Shown here piece by piece: positions 49,658 through 57,164 of a DNA stretch of 64,000 bases (position 1 is its first letter; every line of letters starts with the position of its first letter). The notes under the pieces are model-generated. The model had not been told where the DNA came from, searched no databases, and saw only the letters and a list, made by a program, of their open reading frames with translations. Source of the stretch: Nocardia brasiliensis ATCC 700358 (GTDB taxonomy: Bacteria > Actinomycetota > Actinomycetes > Mycobacteriales > Mycobacteriaceae); the NCBI RefSeq assembly GCF_000250675.2, contig NC_018681.1:4464001-4528000 (forward strand). Reading direction: 5' to 3'. Position numbers and translations under genes: made by a program.

Positions 49658-51127
49658 TTATCCGGCGGTGGCGATGAGCTTGGTCTCCAGGTACTCCTCG
49701 AACCCGGCCACGCCCATCTCGCGGCCGATGCCGGACTGCTTGTAGCCACCGAACGGTGCGTCGGCGGAATACCAGACGCCGCCGTTCACGCTCAGCGTCC
49801 CGGTCCGCACCCCCTCGGTGACGCGGCGGATGCGTTCGGGGTCGGTGCCCCACACCGAACCGGACAAGCCGTAGGGGGAGTCGTTCGCGATCCGCACGGC
49901 GTCCTCGTCACCGTCGTACGGCAGCACCACCAGGACCGGGCCGAAGATCTCCTCCTGCGCGACAGTGGCCGAATTCGGCACGTCCGCAACGAGTGTCGGC
50001 TCGAAGTAGAAGCCGCGTGCGCGGTCCCGCGGCCGGCCGCCGCCGATCACCACGCGGCCGCCCTCGGCGCGCGCGATCTCCAGATAGTGCTCCACGCGTG
50101 CCCGCTGCCGCTCGGAGATGAGCGGGCCGCAGACCGTGCGGGGATCGGCCGGATCGCCGGGTCTGATCCCGGCGAGCGTCGCGGCGGCGGCGTCCACCGC
50201 CGCGGCGTAGGCGGCGCGCGGCACCAGCAACCGGGTGGTGATGGCGCAGCCCTGTCCGGCGTGCACGCACACCGAAAACGCCGCCACCGCACAGGCGGCC
50301 GCGATATCCGCGTCGTCGAGCACGACGAACGCCGATTTGCCGCCCAGCTCCAGAAAAGTCCTCTTCAGTGTCGCCGCGGCGCCGTGCAGCACGGCACGGC
50401 CGGTCTGGGTGGAGCCGGTGAAGCTGATCAGGTCCACCAGCGGGTGTTCGGTGAGTCGCGCGCCGAGACCGTGGTCCGCCGACGTCACGATGTTCACCAC
50501 GCCGGCGGGGATATCGGTCTGCTCCGCGATGATCGCGCCGACCGCCGCGGCGCACCACGGGGTGTCGGGAGCGGGCTTGAGCACCACCGTGTTCCCGGCG
50601 GCGAGGGCCGGGCCGAGTTTGGCGAAGACGATCTGGTGCGGGAAGTTCCAGGGGGTGATCGCGCCGACCACGCCGACCGGCTCACGCCGCAGGACCCTGC
50701 GGGTCTTGATGCCCATCGGCGCGGCGGCGCCGAGATCGGTTTCCCACGAATATGTTTCGGCCATCGCCGCCGAGTAGGTCAGGTCCGCGATCGGCCCTTC
50801 CAGCTGTGGTCCCCGGGTGAACATGGCGGGCGCGCCCGCCTCGGCAATGGTGAGTTCGCGCAGGTCTTCGATTCTGGATTGCAGTGCGGTGCGCAGCTGT
50901 TCGAGGCAGTGCGCGCGAAATCCGTGCTCGCGCGACCAGTCGGTCTCGTCGAAGGCGGTGCGGGCCGCGACGACGGCGGCGTCCAGGTCGGCGGCGTTCG
51001 CATTGGCGGCCTGCCCGAGGACCTGCTCGGTCGCCGGGTTCACCGTGCTGAAGACCCCGTTACCGCCCGGGACCAGCTTGCCGCCGATCAGCTGCCGTGT
51101 CCCGGCCCCGGGCATAAGGCTGTTCAT
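49658..51127 (-). CDS. Aldehyde dehydrogenase (AldA/Rv0768-like)
   Basis: This 489-residue NAD-dependent aldehyde dehydrogenase has the cofactor-binding AITPWNFPHQIVFAKLGPAL (about 150), the catalytic Glu in LELGGKSAFVVLDDADI and the catalytic Cys about residue 294 (HAGQGCAITTR). It ends with GGYKQSGIGREMGVAGFEEY. Length is standard. It is the first gene of the minus-strand unit. An operator-like CTGTCTGGACAG lies 15 bases before ATG 51127, overlapping the expected promoter or leader, so repression is the likely effect. The likely role is oxidation of a side-chain aldehyde. Confidence 0.94.
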   Translation of the reverse strand: MNSLMPGAGTRQLIGGKLVPGGNGVFSTVNPATEQVLGQAANANAADLDAAVVAARTAFDETDWSREHGFRAHCLEQLRTALQSRIEDLRELTIAEAGAPAMFTRGPQLEGPIADLTYSAAMAETYSWETDLGAAAPMGIKTRRVLRREPVGVVGAITPWNFPHQIVFAKLGPALAAGNTVVLKPAPDTPWCAAAVGAIIAEQTDIPAGVVNIVTSADHGLGARLTEHPLVDLISFTGSTQTGRAVLHGAAATLKRTFLELGGKSAFVVLDDADIAAACAVAAFSVCVHAGQGCAITTRLLVPRAAYAAAVDAAAATLAGIRPGDPADPRTVCGPLISERQRARVEHYLEIARAEGGRVVIGGGRPRDRARGFYFEPTLVADVPNSATVAQEEIFGPVLVVLPYDGDEDAVRIANDSPYGLSGSVWGTDPERIRRVTEGVRTGTLSVNGGVWYSADAPFGGYKQSGIGREMGVAGFEEYLETKLIATAG

Positions 51128-51141
51128 GCATTGCTCCGATG

Positions 51142-51153
51142 CTGTCTGGACAG
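51142..51153. promoter_or_regulatory. CTGTCYRGACAG operator, copy 1 (aldehyde dehydrogenase side)
   Basis: CTGTCTGGACAG, 15-26 bases before the ALDH start codon. The core is palindromic apart from the centre. The same core occurs at 51336 (reverse orientation) and 62017, each in front of a transcription unit of the catabolic locus. Confidence 0.65.
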
Positions 51154-51189
51154 GTGTACGGAATATAAGCTGAACCGTCGATCATGGGC

Positions 51190-51203
51190 AAGAACCCGTT
51201 CTA
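51190..51203. promoter_or_regulatory. KstR-like operator in the ALDH/CYP divergent region
   Basis: AAGAACCCGTTCTA fits the KstR consensus TnnAACnnGTTnnA except the first base. With flanks it reads CAAGAAC-CC-GTTCTATTT, nearly the same as the site at 57087 (CAAGAAC-GT-GTTCTAATT). Two such sites in one locus argue against chance. Confidence 0.6.
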
Positions 51204-51335
51204 TTTCGACCATTCTGCGCGACCCGGTACGGCCGTGTCGCGAAATCTGTGCCGTTCTCGGGCGCGTCGGCGTCTCGGTGCGCAATGGTGGTGGTATTCC
51301 AGCGGAACCGTTGTCGGAGGTGGGTGCCGATGGTA

Positions 51336-51355
51336 CTGTCCAGACACATGTCCAG
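51336..51355. promoter_or_regulatory. CTGTCYRGACAG operator, copy 2 (cytochrome P450 side)
   Basis: CTGTCCAGACA (51336-51346) is followed by a second half-site ATGTCCAG (51348-51355), 73-92 bases before the CYP start. Read on the minus strand, TGGACA-TG-TGTCTGGACAG matches the copy at 62011-62028 (TGGACA-CC-TGTCTGGACAG), and GTAC follows in both. Confidence 0.65.
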
Positions 51356-51427
51356 TTATGTGTTTCCGGTGGCTGTGTCGGAGCGTATCGGTCGGGGGAA
51401 CTTGTTCTCGAATGAGCGGCGGTCTCG

Positions 51428-52630
51428 ATGACTGCCGCCCTGGAACCCTTGACGTTCGACCCGTACGACTACCGCTTCCACGAGGACCCGTACCCGACCT
51501 ACCGGCGGCTGCGCGCCGAGGCGCCGCTCTACTACAACGCCGACCTGGACTTCTGGGCACTGTCCAGGCACGCCGACGTCACTGCCGGATTCCGGGACAG
51601 CGCAAGGCTTTCCAGCGCCAACGGGGTCTCCCTCGACCCGGCCGCCTGGGGTCCGCACGCGCACCGGGTGATGTCGTTCCTGGCGATGGACGATCCGCGG
51701 CACCTGCGCATGCGCAGGCTGGTGTACAAGGGCTTCACGCCCAAGCGGGTGGCCGAAATGCAGGGCCGGATCGAGGAATTGACGCTTTCCTACCTCGAGC
51801 CGGCATTGGACGCGGGGGCGTTCGACTGGATCGACGAGGTCGCGGGCAAACTGCCGATGGACGTGATCTCCGAGCTGATGGGCGTGCCGGAGATCGACCG
51901 CGCCGATATCCGCGGGCTCGCGGATCTGGTGGTGCATCGCGAAGACGGCGTGCTCGATATCCCGCAGGCCTCGATCGAGGCCTCGATCAAGCTGCTCACC
52001 TACTACACCGAGATGGTCGCCGAGCGCAGGCGCAAGCCCACCGCCGATCTCACCTCGGCGCTGTTGGACGCCGAAATCGACGGTGACACACTGTCGGACG
52101 CGGAGATCATCGGCTTCCTGTTCCTGATGGTGGTGGCGGGCAACGAGACGACGACGAAACTGCTGGGCAACGCGCTGTATTGGGGCGCGCGAAACCCGGG
52201 GGAGTACGCGAAGGTCGCGGCGGAACCGGCCCACGTCACGGACTGGGTGGAGGAGACCCTGCGTTACGACACCTCCAGTCAGGTGATCGCCCGCACCGCC
52301 ACCACCGACCTCGACTATCACGGCGCGACCGTGCCCGCCGGCGCCAAAGTGCTGCTGCTGATCGGCGCGGCCAACCGCGATCCCGCGGTGTTCGCCGACG
52401 GCGACAGCTACCGCATCGATCGCGCGGACAAGGGCGGATTGGCCAGTTTCGGTGCCGGCGTGCACTACTGCCTCGGCGCGCACCTGGCCCGGCTGGAAGC
52501 CGCGGTCGCGTTGCGCGAGTTCGCGTCCCGCGTGCGGTCGTACACGGTGGACGAGGCCGGTGCGGTGCGGGTGCATTCGTCGAACGTGCGCGGCTTCGCG
52601 CAGCTGCCGATCGCGGTGGAGGTGCGGTAG
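51428..52630 (+). CDS. Cytochrome P450 (CYP123-position)
   Basis: This 400-residue cytosolic P450 has the I-helix oxygen-activation motif VVAGNETTTK (about 235), the ExxR pair in EETLRYD (about 275), and the haem loop FGAGVHYCLGAHLARLE with Cys about 348. It belongs to the broad actinobacterial group that includes CYP123 of M. tuberculosis. Its position, divergent from an Rv0768-like ALDH and followed by an SDR, matches cyp123 (Rv0766c)-Rv0765c. Electrons probably come from the 3Fe-4S ferredoxin two genes downstream. The substrate is not known, even for CYP123. Confidence 0.93.
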   Translation: MTAALEPLTFDPYDYRFHEDPYPTYRRLRAEAPLYYNADLDFWALSRHADVTAGFRDSARLSSANGVSLDPAAWGPHAHRVMSFLAMDDPRHLRMRRLVYKGFTPKRVAEMQGRIEELTLSYLEPALDAGAFDWIDEVAGKLPMDVISELMGVPEIDRADIRGLADLVVHREDGVLDIPQASIEASIKLLTYYTEMVAERRRKPTADLTSALLDAEIDGDTLSDAEIIGFLFLMVVAGNETTTKLLGNALYWGARNPGEYAKVAAEPAHVTDWVEETLRYDTSSQVIARTATTDLDYHGATVPAGAKVLLLIGAANRDPAVFADGDSYRIDRADKGGLASFGAGVHYCLGAHLARLEAAVALREFASRVRSYTVDEAGAVRVHSSNVRGFAQLPIAVEVR

Positions 52631-53424
52631 TGGCTCGTTTCGAAGCGCATCCGGTCCGGCGCCCGGCGCTGGTGGCCGGGGCGTCCTCGGGGATCGGCGC
52701 GGCCACCGCCGTCGCGCTGGCCGAGCTCGGGCATCCGGTGGCGCTCGGTGCGCGCCGCGCCGACCGGTGCGCGGAACTGGCGGACAAGATCCGGGCCGAC
52801 GGCGGCGCGGCCTTCGCCCACCCGCTCGACGTCACCGACGCCGCCTCGGTCGACGAATTCGTGCAGGTTGCGGAAGAAGCCCTGGGCCCCATCGAGATCC
52901 TGGTCTCCAGCGCGGGCGATATCGAGTTCTCGCCGGTACACGAGATGGATCCGGAGAAATTCCTGCGGCAGGTCCAGGTACATCTGGGCGGTGCGCACCG
53001 GCTGGTGCATCGGATGCTGCCCGGAATGCTCGCGCGCCGGCGCGGCGACATCGTCGTGATCAGCTCCGATTGCGCGCCCGAACCGCGCCCGCGCACCGGC
53101 GCGTACAGCGCGGCCAAGGCGGGCCTGGAGGCGATGGTCACCCAGCTGCGCATGGAATTGGAGGGCACGGGGGTTCGCGCGTCCCTGGTGCGGCCGGGAC
53201 CGACCCTCACCGGCATGGGGATGGATTCGACGCCGGAGGTGGTCGGACCGCTGCTCGAGTCCTGGAAAGACTGGGGTTTCGCCCGGCATCCGAACATGCT
53301 GCGCCCGCAGCATCTCGCGGCCGCGGTGGCGGCGGTGGTCTCGGCGCCGCGGGGCGCGCACCTGGTGCTCGTCGAGGTGCAGCCGGAAGCGCCGGTGCGC
53401 CCGAGAGATGAGGAACGACAGTGA
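52630..53424 (+). CDS. Short-chain dehydrogenase/reductase (Rv0765c-like)
   Basis: This 264-residue SDR has the cofactor motif GASSGIG (about 17-23), then ALGARRADRCAELADKI, SSAGDIEFSPVHEMD in place of the usual NNAG, and the catalytic YSAAKAGLEAMVTQLRMELE. Start GTG 52630 overlaps the P450 stop (TAGTG), so translation is coupled. It should oxidise or reduce the product of the P450. Its place between the P450 and ferredoxin matches Rv0765c, except that cyp51 is not between them here. Confidence 0.92.
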   Translation: MARFEAHPVRRPALVAGASSGIGAATAVALAELGHPVALGARRADRCAELADKIRADGGAAFAHPLDVTDAASVDEFVQVAEEALGPIEILVSSAGDIEFSPVHEMDPEKFLRQVQVHLGGAHRLVHRMLPGMLARRRGDIVVISSDCAPEPRPRTGAYSAAKAGLEAMVTQLRMELEGTGVRASLVRPGPTLTGMGMDSTPEVVGPLLESWKDWGFARHPNMLRPQHLAAAVAAVVSAPRGAHLVLVEVQPEAPVRPRDEERQ

Positions 53425-53627
53425 GAGTCGTCGCGGACATGGATCTGTGCCAGGGCCACGCGGTGTGTCAGGACGAGGCGCCGGAAGCCTTCCGGGTTCC
53501 CAAACGCGGCAAGGTGGAAATCCTGGCCGACCGCCTGACCGCGGCCGACCGCGCCGAGGTGGAGCGCGCTGTTCGGTATTGCCCGACCCGGGCGCTGTCC
53601 ATCGAGTCGACGAAAGAGGAGTCGTGA
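53421..53627 (+). CDS. Ferredoxin, [3Fe-4S] type
   Basis: This 68-residue ferredoxin begins RVVADMDLCQGHAVCQDEAP and has CP in RYCPTRALSIE. The cluster pattern is CxxHxxC...CP, with His at the position of the usual fourth Cys. This type carries a 3Fe-4S or variable cluster and donates electrons to actinobacterial P450s (Rv0763c in M. tuberculosis serves CYP51). Both ends overlap neighbouring genes by 4 bases or fewer, giving close co-expression. It may serve all three P450s in this locus. Confidence 0.95.
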   Translation: MRVVADMDLCQGHAVCQDEAPEAFRVPKRGKVEILADRLTAADRAEVERAVRYCPTRALSIESTKEES

Positions 53628-54175
53628 TGGCCGGATTCGACCGGGCGGAACTGGACGAGATGGTGCGCCGCTGGCTGCTGGAGAACCGGCGCTGCGAGGA
53701 ACTGGGCGATTGGCGGCCGCTCGCCGAGATGTACACCGAGGACGCGACCTACGGTTGGAACTACGGCCCCGCACAGGAATTCATGGCGGTCGGCCGCGCC
53801 GAGATCCGCGAACTCGCCCTCGGGCAGGAGATGCAGGGCCTCGACGGCTGGACCTATCCGTACCAGGAATTCGTGGTCGACGATCGCAGCGGGACCGTCA
53901 TCGGCTTCTGGAAACAGGTGTCGGAGGCGAAACGGCCCGATGGACGGCCTTATTCACCCGAAGGCATCGGCGGCAGCTGGTTCCGCTACGGCGGGGACTT
54001 CCAATGGTCTTGGCAGCGTGACTTCTTCGACTACGGCAACGTCTCGCAGATGTTCCTGGAGATGATCGGGGACAACGCGCTCACCGAGGGCATGCAGCAG
54101 CGCATCCAGCGGTCGGTCGCGGGTCCGCTGCCCGGCTGGTATCGCATCGGCGAAGCTCCGGCGGCCCTGTGGTGA
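53627..54175 (+). CDS. NTF2-fold (SnoaL-like) protein of the P450 operon
   Basis: This 182-residue protein has an N-terminal helix LDEMVRRWLLENRRCEELGD, then WRPLAEMYTEDATYGWNYGP, consistent with the SnoaL/ketosteroid isomerase-like fold. Aromatic content is high (QWSWQRDFFDYGN). Members of this fold catalyse isomerisation, dehydration or epoxide opening. ATG 53627 shares one base with the ferredoxin stop. Its C-terminal 50 residues extend beyond the usual domain. Probably an enzyme of the same pathway, but active-site residues cannot be assigned with confidence. Confidence 0.8.
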   Translation: MAGFDRAELDEMVRRWLLENRRCEELGDWRPLAEMYTEDATYGWNYGPAQEFMAVGRAEIRELALGQEMQGLDGWTYPYQEFVVDDRSGTVIGFWKQVSEAKRPDGRPYSPEGIGGSWFRYGGDFQWSWQRDFFDYGNVSQMFLEMIGDNALTEGMQQRIQRSVAGPLPGWYRIGEAPAALW

Positions 54176-55425
54176 ATGCGATGCCGGAGAGCAACTTCGC
54201 GCAGCTGACCAGGGCGCAGCTCGCCGTGCTGGTGCCCGAATTGCTGCTGTGCGGGCACCTGATCGATCGATCGGGCATGGCACACACCATCGCGGCCTTC
54301 GGCAAGGACGGGATGACCGCCGTCGCCATCGAGGAGTGGCAACTGGCCAGCCCCGTCTACACCCGACGGATGCAACGCGCACTGGGCTTCGCCGGCGAGG
54401 ATGTGCCGACGATCTTCAAAGGGCTGCAATTGGATATCGGCGCACCGCCGCAATTCATGGATTTCCGGTTCCGCGTCGCGGACAGCGCGCACGGGGAGTT
54501 CTGGCTCGACCACTGCGGTGCGCTGATGGACGTGGAGCCGCTGGGCCCCGATTTCGTAGTGGCGATGTGTCATGACATCGAGGATCCGACGTTCGACGCG
54601 ACCGCGCTGGCCACCAACCCGCACGCGCGGGTGCGGCCGATCCATCGCCCGCCGCGCTCGCCCGCCGACCGGAAACCTATGTGCGCGTGGACGGTCACCA
54701 TAGATCCCGCGCATACGCCGCCGCCGATACCGCAGCACGCCGAGTTGGTGGCGGGTTCTGCCGCCGCTCGGCTTCCGCTGGCCGAGATCGACCCGGACGA
54801 GGAGGGACGCGCGGACTACGCGGGGCCGCTGCTGAGCGATCTGCGCTTCGCCGACTTCTCGAAGTCCGCTCTGGTGCGGCTGGCCGAGGAAGTGTGCCTG
54901 CAACATCACCTGCTGACCCTCGGTTTCGTGATCGCCGTGCGCTCCCGGCTCGATCCGGCCGCGGCGACGGCGCTGTGCCGCAAGCAGTTCGCGGGGATCG
55001 CCGGGCTCACCGCCGAACGACTACGCCGGGCGCTCGATCTCGGCGACGACGCGGCCGCGCTCGCCACGGTGCTGCGGCTGCACCCGGCCTGGAATCCGGT
55101 GGCCTACACCGGCGTGCACGTCGCCGACGCGGAATCCGGTGTGCGTCTTGTGCTTCCCCGCTCCAGCGCCGCGATGTCCGATGGCGTGTGGCCCGCGCTG
55201 ATCGACGCCGAGCACTTGGCGGCCGTCGAGGCGATCGCGCGCGGAGTGAACCCTCGATATGTCGCGCGCGCAGCCGATGTGACGGCGGACGCGCTGGTCG
55301 TCGAGTTCTCCCGGGCCGACCATCCGTTCCGGGAGTCGACCGAGGTCGCACTGACCCGGATCAGCACCGGCGCGGCCTTCGTCTTCGCCGAGCGCGGCAC
55401 ACCCCTGCCGCTGACGGTGGTGTAA
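54172..55425 (+). CDS. Uncharacterised protein of the P450/FadD operon
   Basis: This protein is 417 residues from GTG 54172, which overlaps the previous stop. I do not recognise a family. Notable segments are QLAVLVPELLLCGHLIDRSG near the start, FRFRVADSAHGEFWLDHCGA near 110, VAMCHDIEDPTFDA near 145, EEVCLQHHLLTLGFVIAVRS near 245 and LRLHPAWNPVAYTGVHV near 310. Several His and Cys are spaced so that metal binding is possible. No signal peptide or membrane segment is seen. Position between the NTF2-like gene and a FadD19-like ligase in a translationally coupled chain implies a step in the same pathway. Confidence 0.78.
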   Translation: MNAMPESNFAQLTRAQLAVLVPELLLCGHLIDRSGMAHTIAAFGKDGMTAVAIEEWQLASPVYTRRMQRALGFAGEDVPTIFKGLQLDIGAPPQFMDFRFRVADSAHGEFWLDHCGALMDVEPLGPDFVVAMCHDIEDPTFDATALATNPHARVRPIHRPPRSPADRKPMCAWTVTIDPAHTPPPIPQHAELVAGSAAARLPLAEIDPDEEGRADYAGPLLSDLRFADFSKSALVRLAEEVCLQHHLLTLGFVIAVRSRLDPAAATALCRKQFAGIAGLTAERLRRALDLGDDAAALATVLRLHPAWNPVAYTGVHVADAESGVRLVLPRSSAAMSDGVWPALIDAEHLAAVEAIARGVNPRYVARAADVTADALVVEFSRADHPFRESTEVALTRISTGAAFVFAERGTPLPLTVV

Positions 55426-55449
55426 CCCGTATCGAGAGAGTGAATTGCC

Positions 55450-57054
55450 GTGGCCCGTAACTTCGCCGACCTGTTCGAGCACGCCGTCGACGCGATGCCC
55501 GATCGCGTGGCCCTGCTCGAAGGCGGGCGCAACCGCACCTTCGCCGAGCTGGACGCCCGCGCGAACCAGCTGGCCGCATTCCTGACGTCGGTGGACATCG
55601 GGCGGGGCACCCATGTCGGCTTCCAGATGCACAACGGCATCGAGACCATGGAAACGCTGCTGGCCTGCTTCAAGATCCGGGCCGTGCCGATCAACATCAA
55701 CTACCGCTACGGCGTCGAGGAACTGCACTACGTCTACCGGAACGCGGACCTGCAGGCCCTGGTCTATCACGCGGGCTACGCGCAGGCCGTGCAGCACGCG
55801 GCGGCCCGGATTCCCTTGCTGCGCCACCGGATCGTGGTCCCGGACGGTAGCGCGGACGCCGACGCGCCCGTGGACGCCGTGCACTACGCGGACGCGGTGG
55901 CCGCGGGCGCGCCCGCCCGGGTCGATCTGGAGCGCAGCGCCGACGACCTGTTCATGATGTACACCGGCGGCACCACCGGCTTGCCGAAAGGCGTGATGTG
56001 GCGCCAAGAGGACATGTGGCGGGTGCTCGGCGGCGGGATCGATTTCAATACCGGCGTCCCGGTCGCCGACGAGTACGCACAGTCCAGGGCCGGGGCGCAG
56101 GGGGAGCAGAGCCGGTGGCTGGTACTGCCGCCGCTGATCCACGCGGCCGCCATGATGCCGACGTTCACGGCGCTGTGGTCGGGCAACGCGGTGGTGTTCG
56201 AACCGCGCTTCGATCCGAATCGGGTGTGGCAGACGGTGGTCCGGGACCGTCCGCAGGTCATGGTGATCACCGGCGACGCGATGGCTCGGCCCTTGCTCGA
56301 CGCGTATCGGGCGGCTCCGGTCGACGCGTCGAGCCTGCTCGCGGTCGGTTCCGGCGCGGCGTTGCTCTCGCAACCGGTGAAAAACGCCATGCTGGAGCTG
56401 TTTCCGTCGCTGGTTGTGACGGATTCGATCGGCTCGTCCGAAACCGGTTTCGGCGGTATCGGTTTCGCGCAGAAGGACGACAACCCGGGGCAGGGACCGC
56501 GGGTGCGTACCGGGCGCGGCTCACTCGTGGTCGACGACGACGGGCGGCCGGTGCGGCCGGGCGAGCAGGGGTGGCTGGCGAAGTCCGGCTCGGTGCCGCT
56601 GGGCTACTACAAGGATCCGGTGAAGTCCGCGAAGCTGTTCAAGACGGTCGACGGCGCGCGGATCGTGGTCACCGACGACCGGGCGCGGGTCGAGCCCGAC
56701 GGGACGGTCACGCTGCTCGGGCGCGGCAACATGGTGGTCAACACCGGCGGGGAGAAGGTGTTCGTCGAAGAGGTCGAAGGTGTGCTGAAAGCCTACGCCG
56801 GGATCTATGACGCGGTGGTCGTCGGTGTACCGCACCAGCGCTGGGGACGGCAGGTCGCGGCCGTGGTGTCGGTGACGGGACCGCTGGATTTCGCGGCGCT
56901 GGACGCGCACGTGCGCCGCCATCTGGCGGGCTACAAGGTGCCCAAGCAGCTCTGGTTGGTCGATGCGGTCGGCCGGACGCCGAGCGGCAAACCCGACTAC
57001 CACTGGGCGCTGCGCCACACCGAGGAGCATGCGCCCGACCATCGGGCGGACTGA
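55450..57054 (+). CDS. Acyl-CoA synthetase (FadD19-like)
   Basis: This 534-residue AMP-forming ligase has the P-loop motif LFMMYTGGTTGLPKGVMWRQ (about 166-185). It continues DSIGSSETGFGGIGF and NTGGEKVFVEEVEGVL, and the C-terminal Lys-containing tail is TPSGKPDYHWAL. The MWRQEDMWRVLGGG block is characteristic of the FadD17/FadD19-type enzymes. In M. tuberculosis FadD19 activates C26 steroid side-chain acids, which would follow CYP125 in this locus. Start GTG 55450 follows a GAGAG site. Chain specificity is inferred from context. Confidence 0.9.
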   Translation: MARNFADLFEHAVDAMPDRVALLEGGRNRTFAELDARANQLAAFLTSVDIGRGTHVGFQMHNGIETMETLLACFKIRAVPININYRYGVEELHYVYRNADLQALVYHAGYAQAVQHAAARIPLLRHRIVVPDGSADADAPVDAVHYADAVAAGAPARVDLERSADDLFMMYTGGTTGLPKGVMWRQEDMWRVLGGGIDFNTGVPVADEYAQSRAGAQGEQSRWLVLPPLIHAAAMMPTFTALWSGNAVVFEPRFDPNRVWQTVVRDRPQVMVITGDAMARPLLDAYRAAPVDASSLLAVGSGAALLSQPVKNAMLELFPSLVVTDSIGSSETGFGGIGFAQKDDNPGQGPRVRTGRGSLVVDDDGRPVRPGEQGWLAKSGSVPLGYYKDPVKSAKLFKTVDGARIVVTDDRARVEPDGTVTLLGRGNMVVNTGGEKVFVEEVEGVLKAYAGIYDAVVVGVPHQRWGRQVAAVVSVTGPLDFAALDAHVRRHLAGYKVPKQLWLVDAVGRTPSGKPDYHWALRHTEEHAPDHRAD

Positions 57055-57086
57055 ATCGTGTGCCCCGAACCGCCACGACACCAGAC

Positions 57087-57100
57087 AAGAACGTGTTCTA
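57087..57100. promoter_or_regulatory. KstR-like operator upstream of the GabD2-like gene
   Basis: AAGAACGTGTTCTA matches the KstR consensus TnnAACnnGTTnnA at all but the first base and is palindromic over AGAAC-GT-GTTCT. It lies 64 bases before the start of the ALDH gene at 57165, which is followed by CYP125. KstR is the TetR-family repressor of cholesterol catabolism in mycobacteria and Rhodococcus. Confidence 0.65.
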
Positions 57101-57164
57101 ATTCGAGGATCGCACCCGGCCGGACTACTGCGGCGCTTACGCACGTCATGGAGAAGAAGCCCCG

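Noticed and set aside
49220..51415. 731-codon plus-strand frame across the SDR and aldehyde dehydrogenase
   Set aside because: Antisense to two genes with intact catalytic motifs; composition typical of shadow frames.
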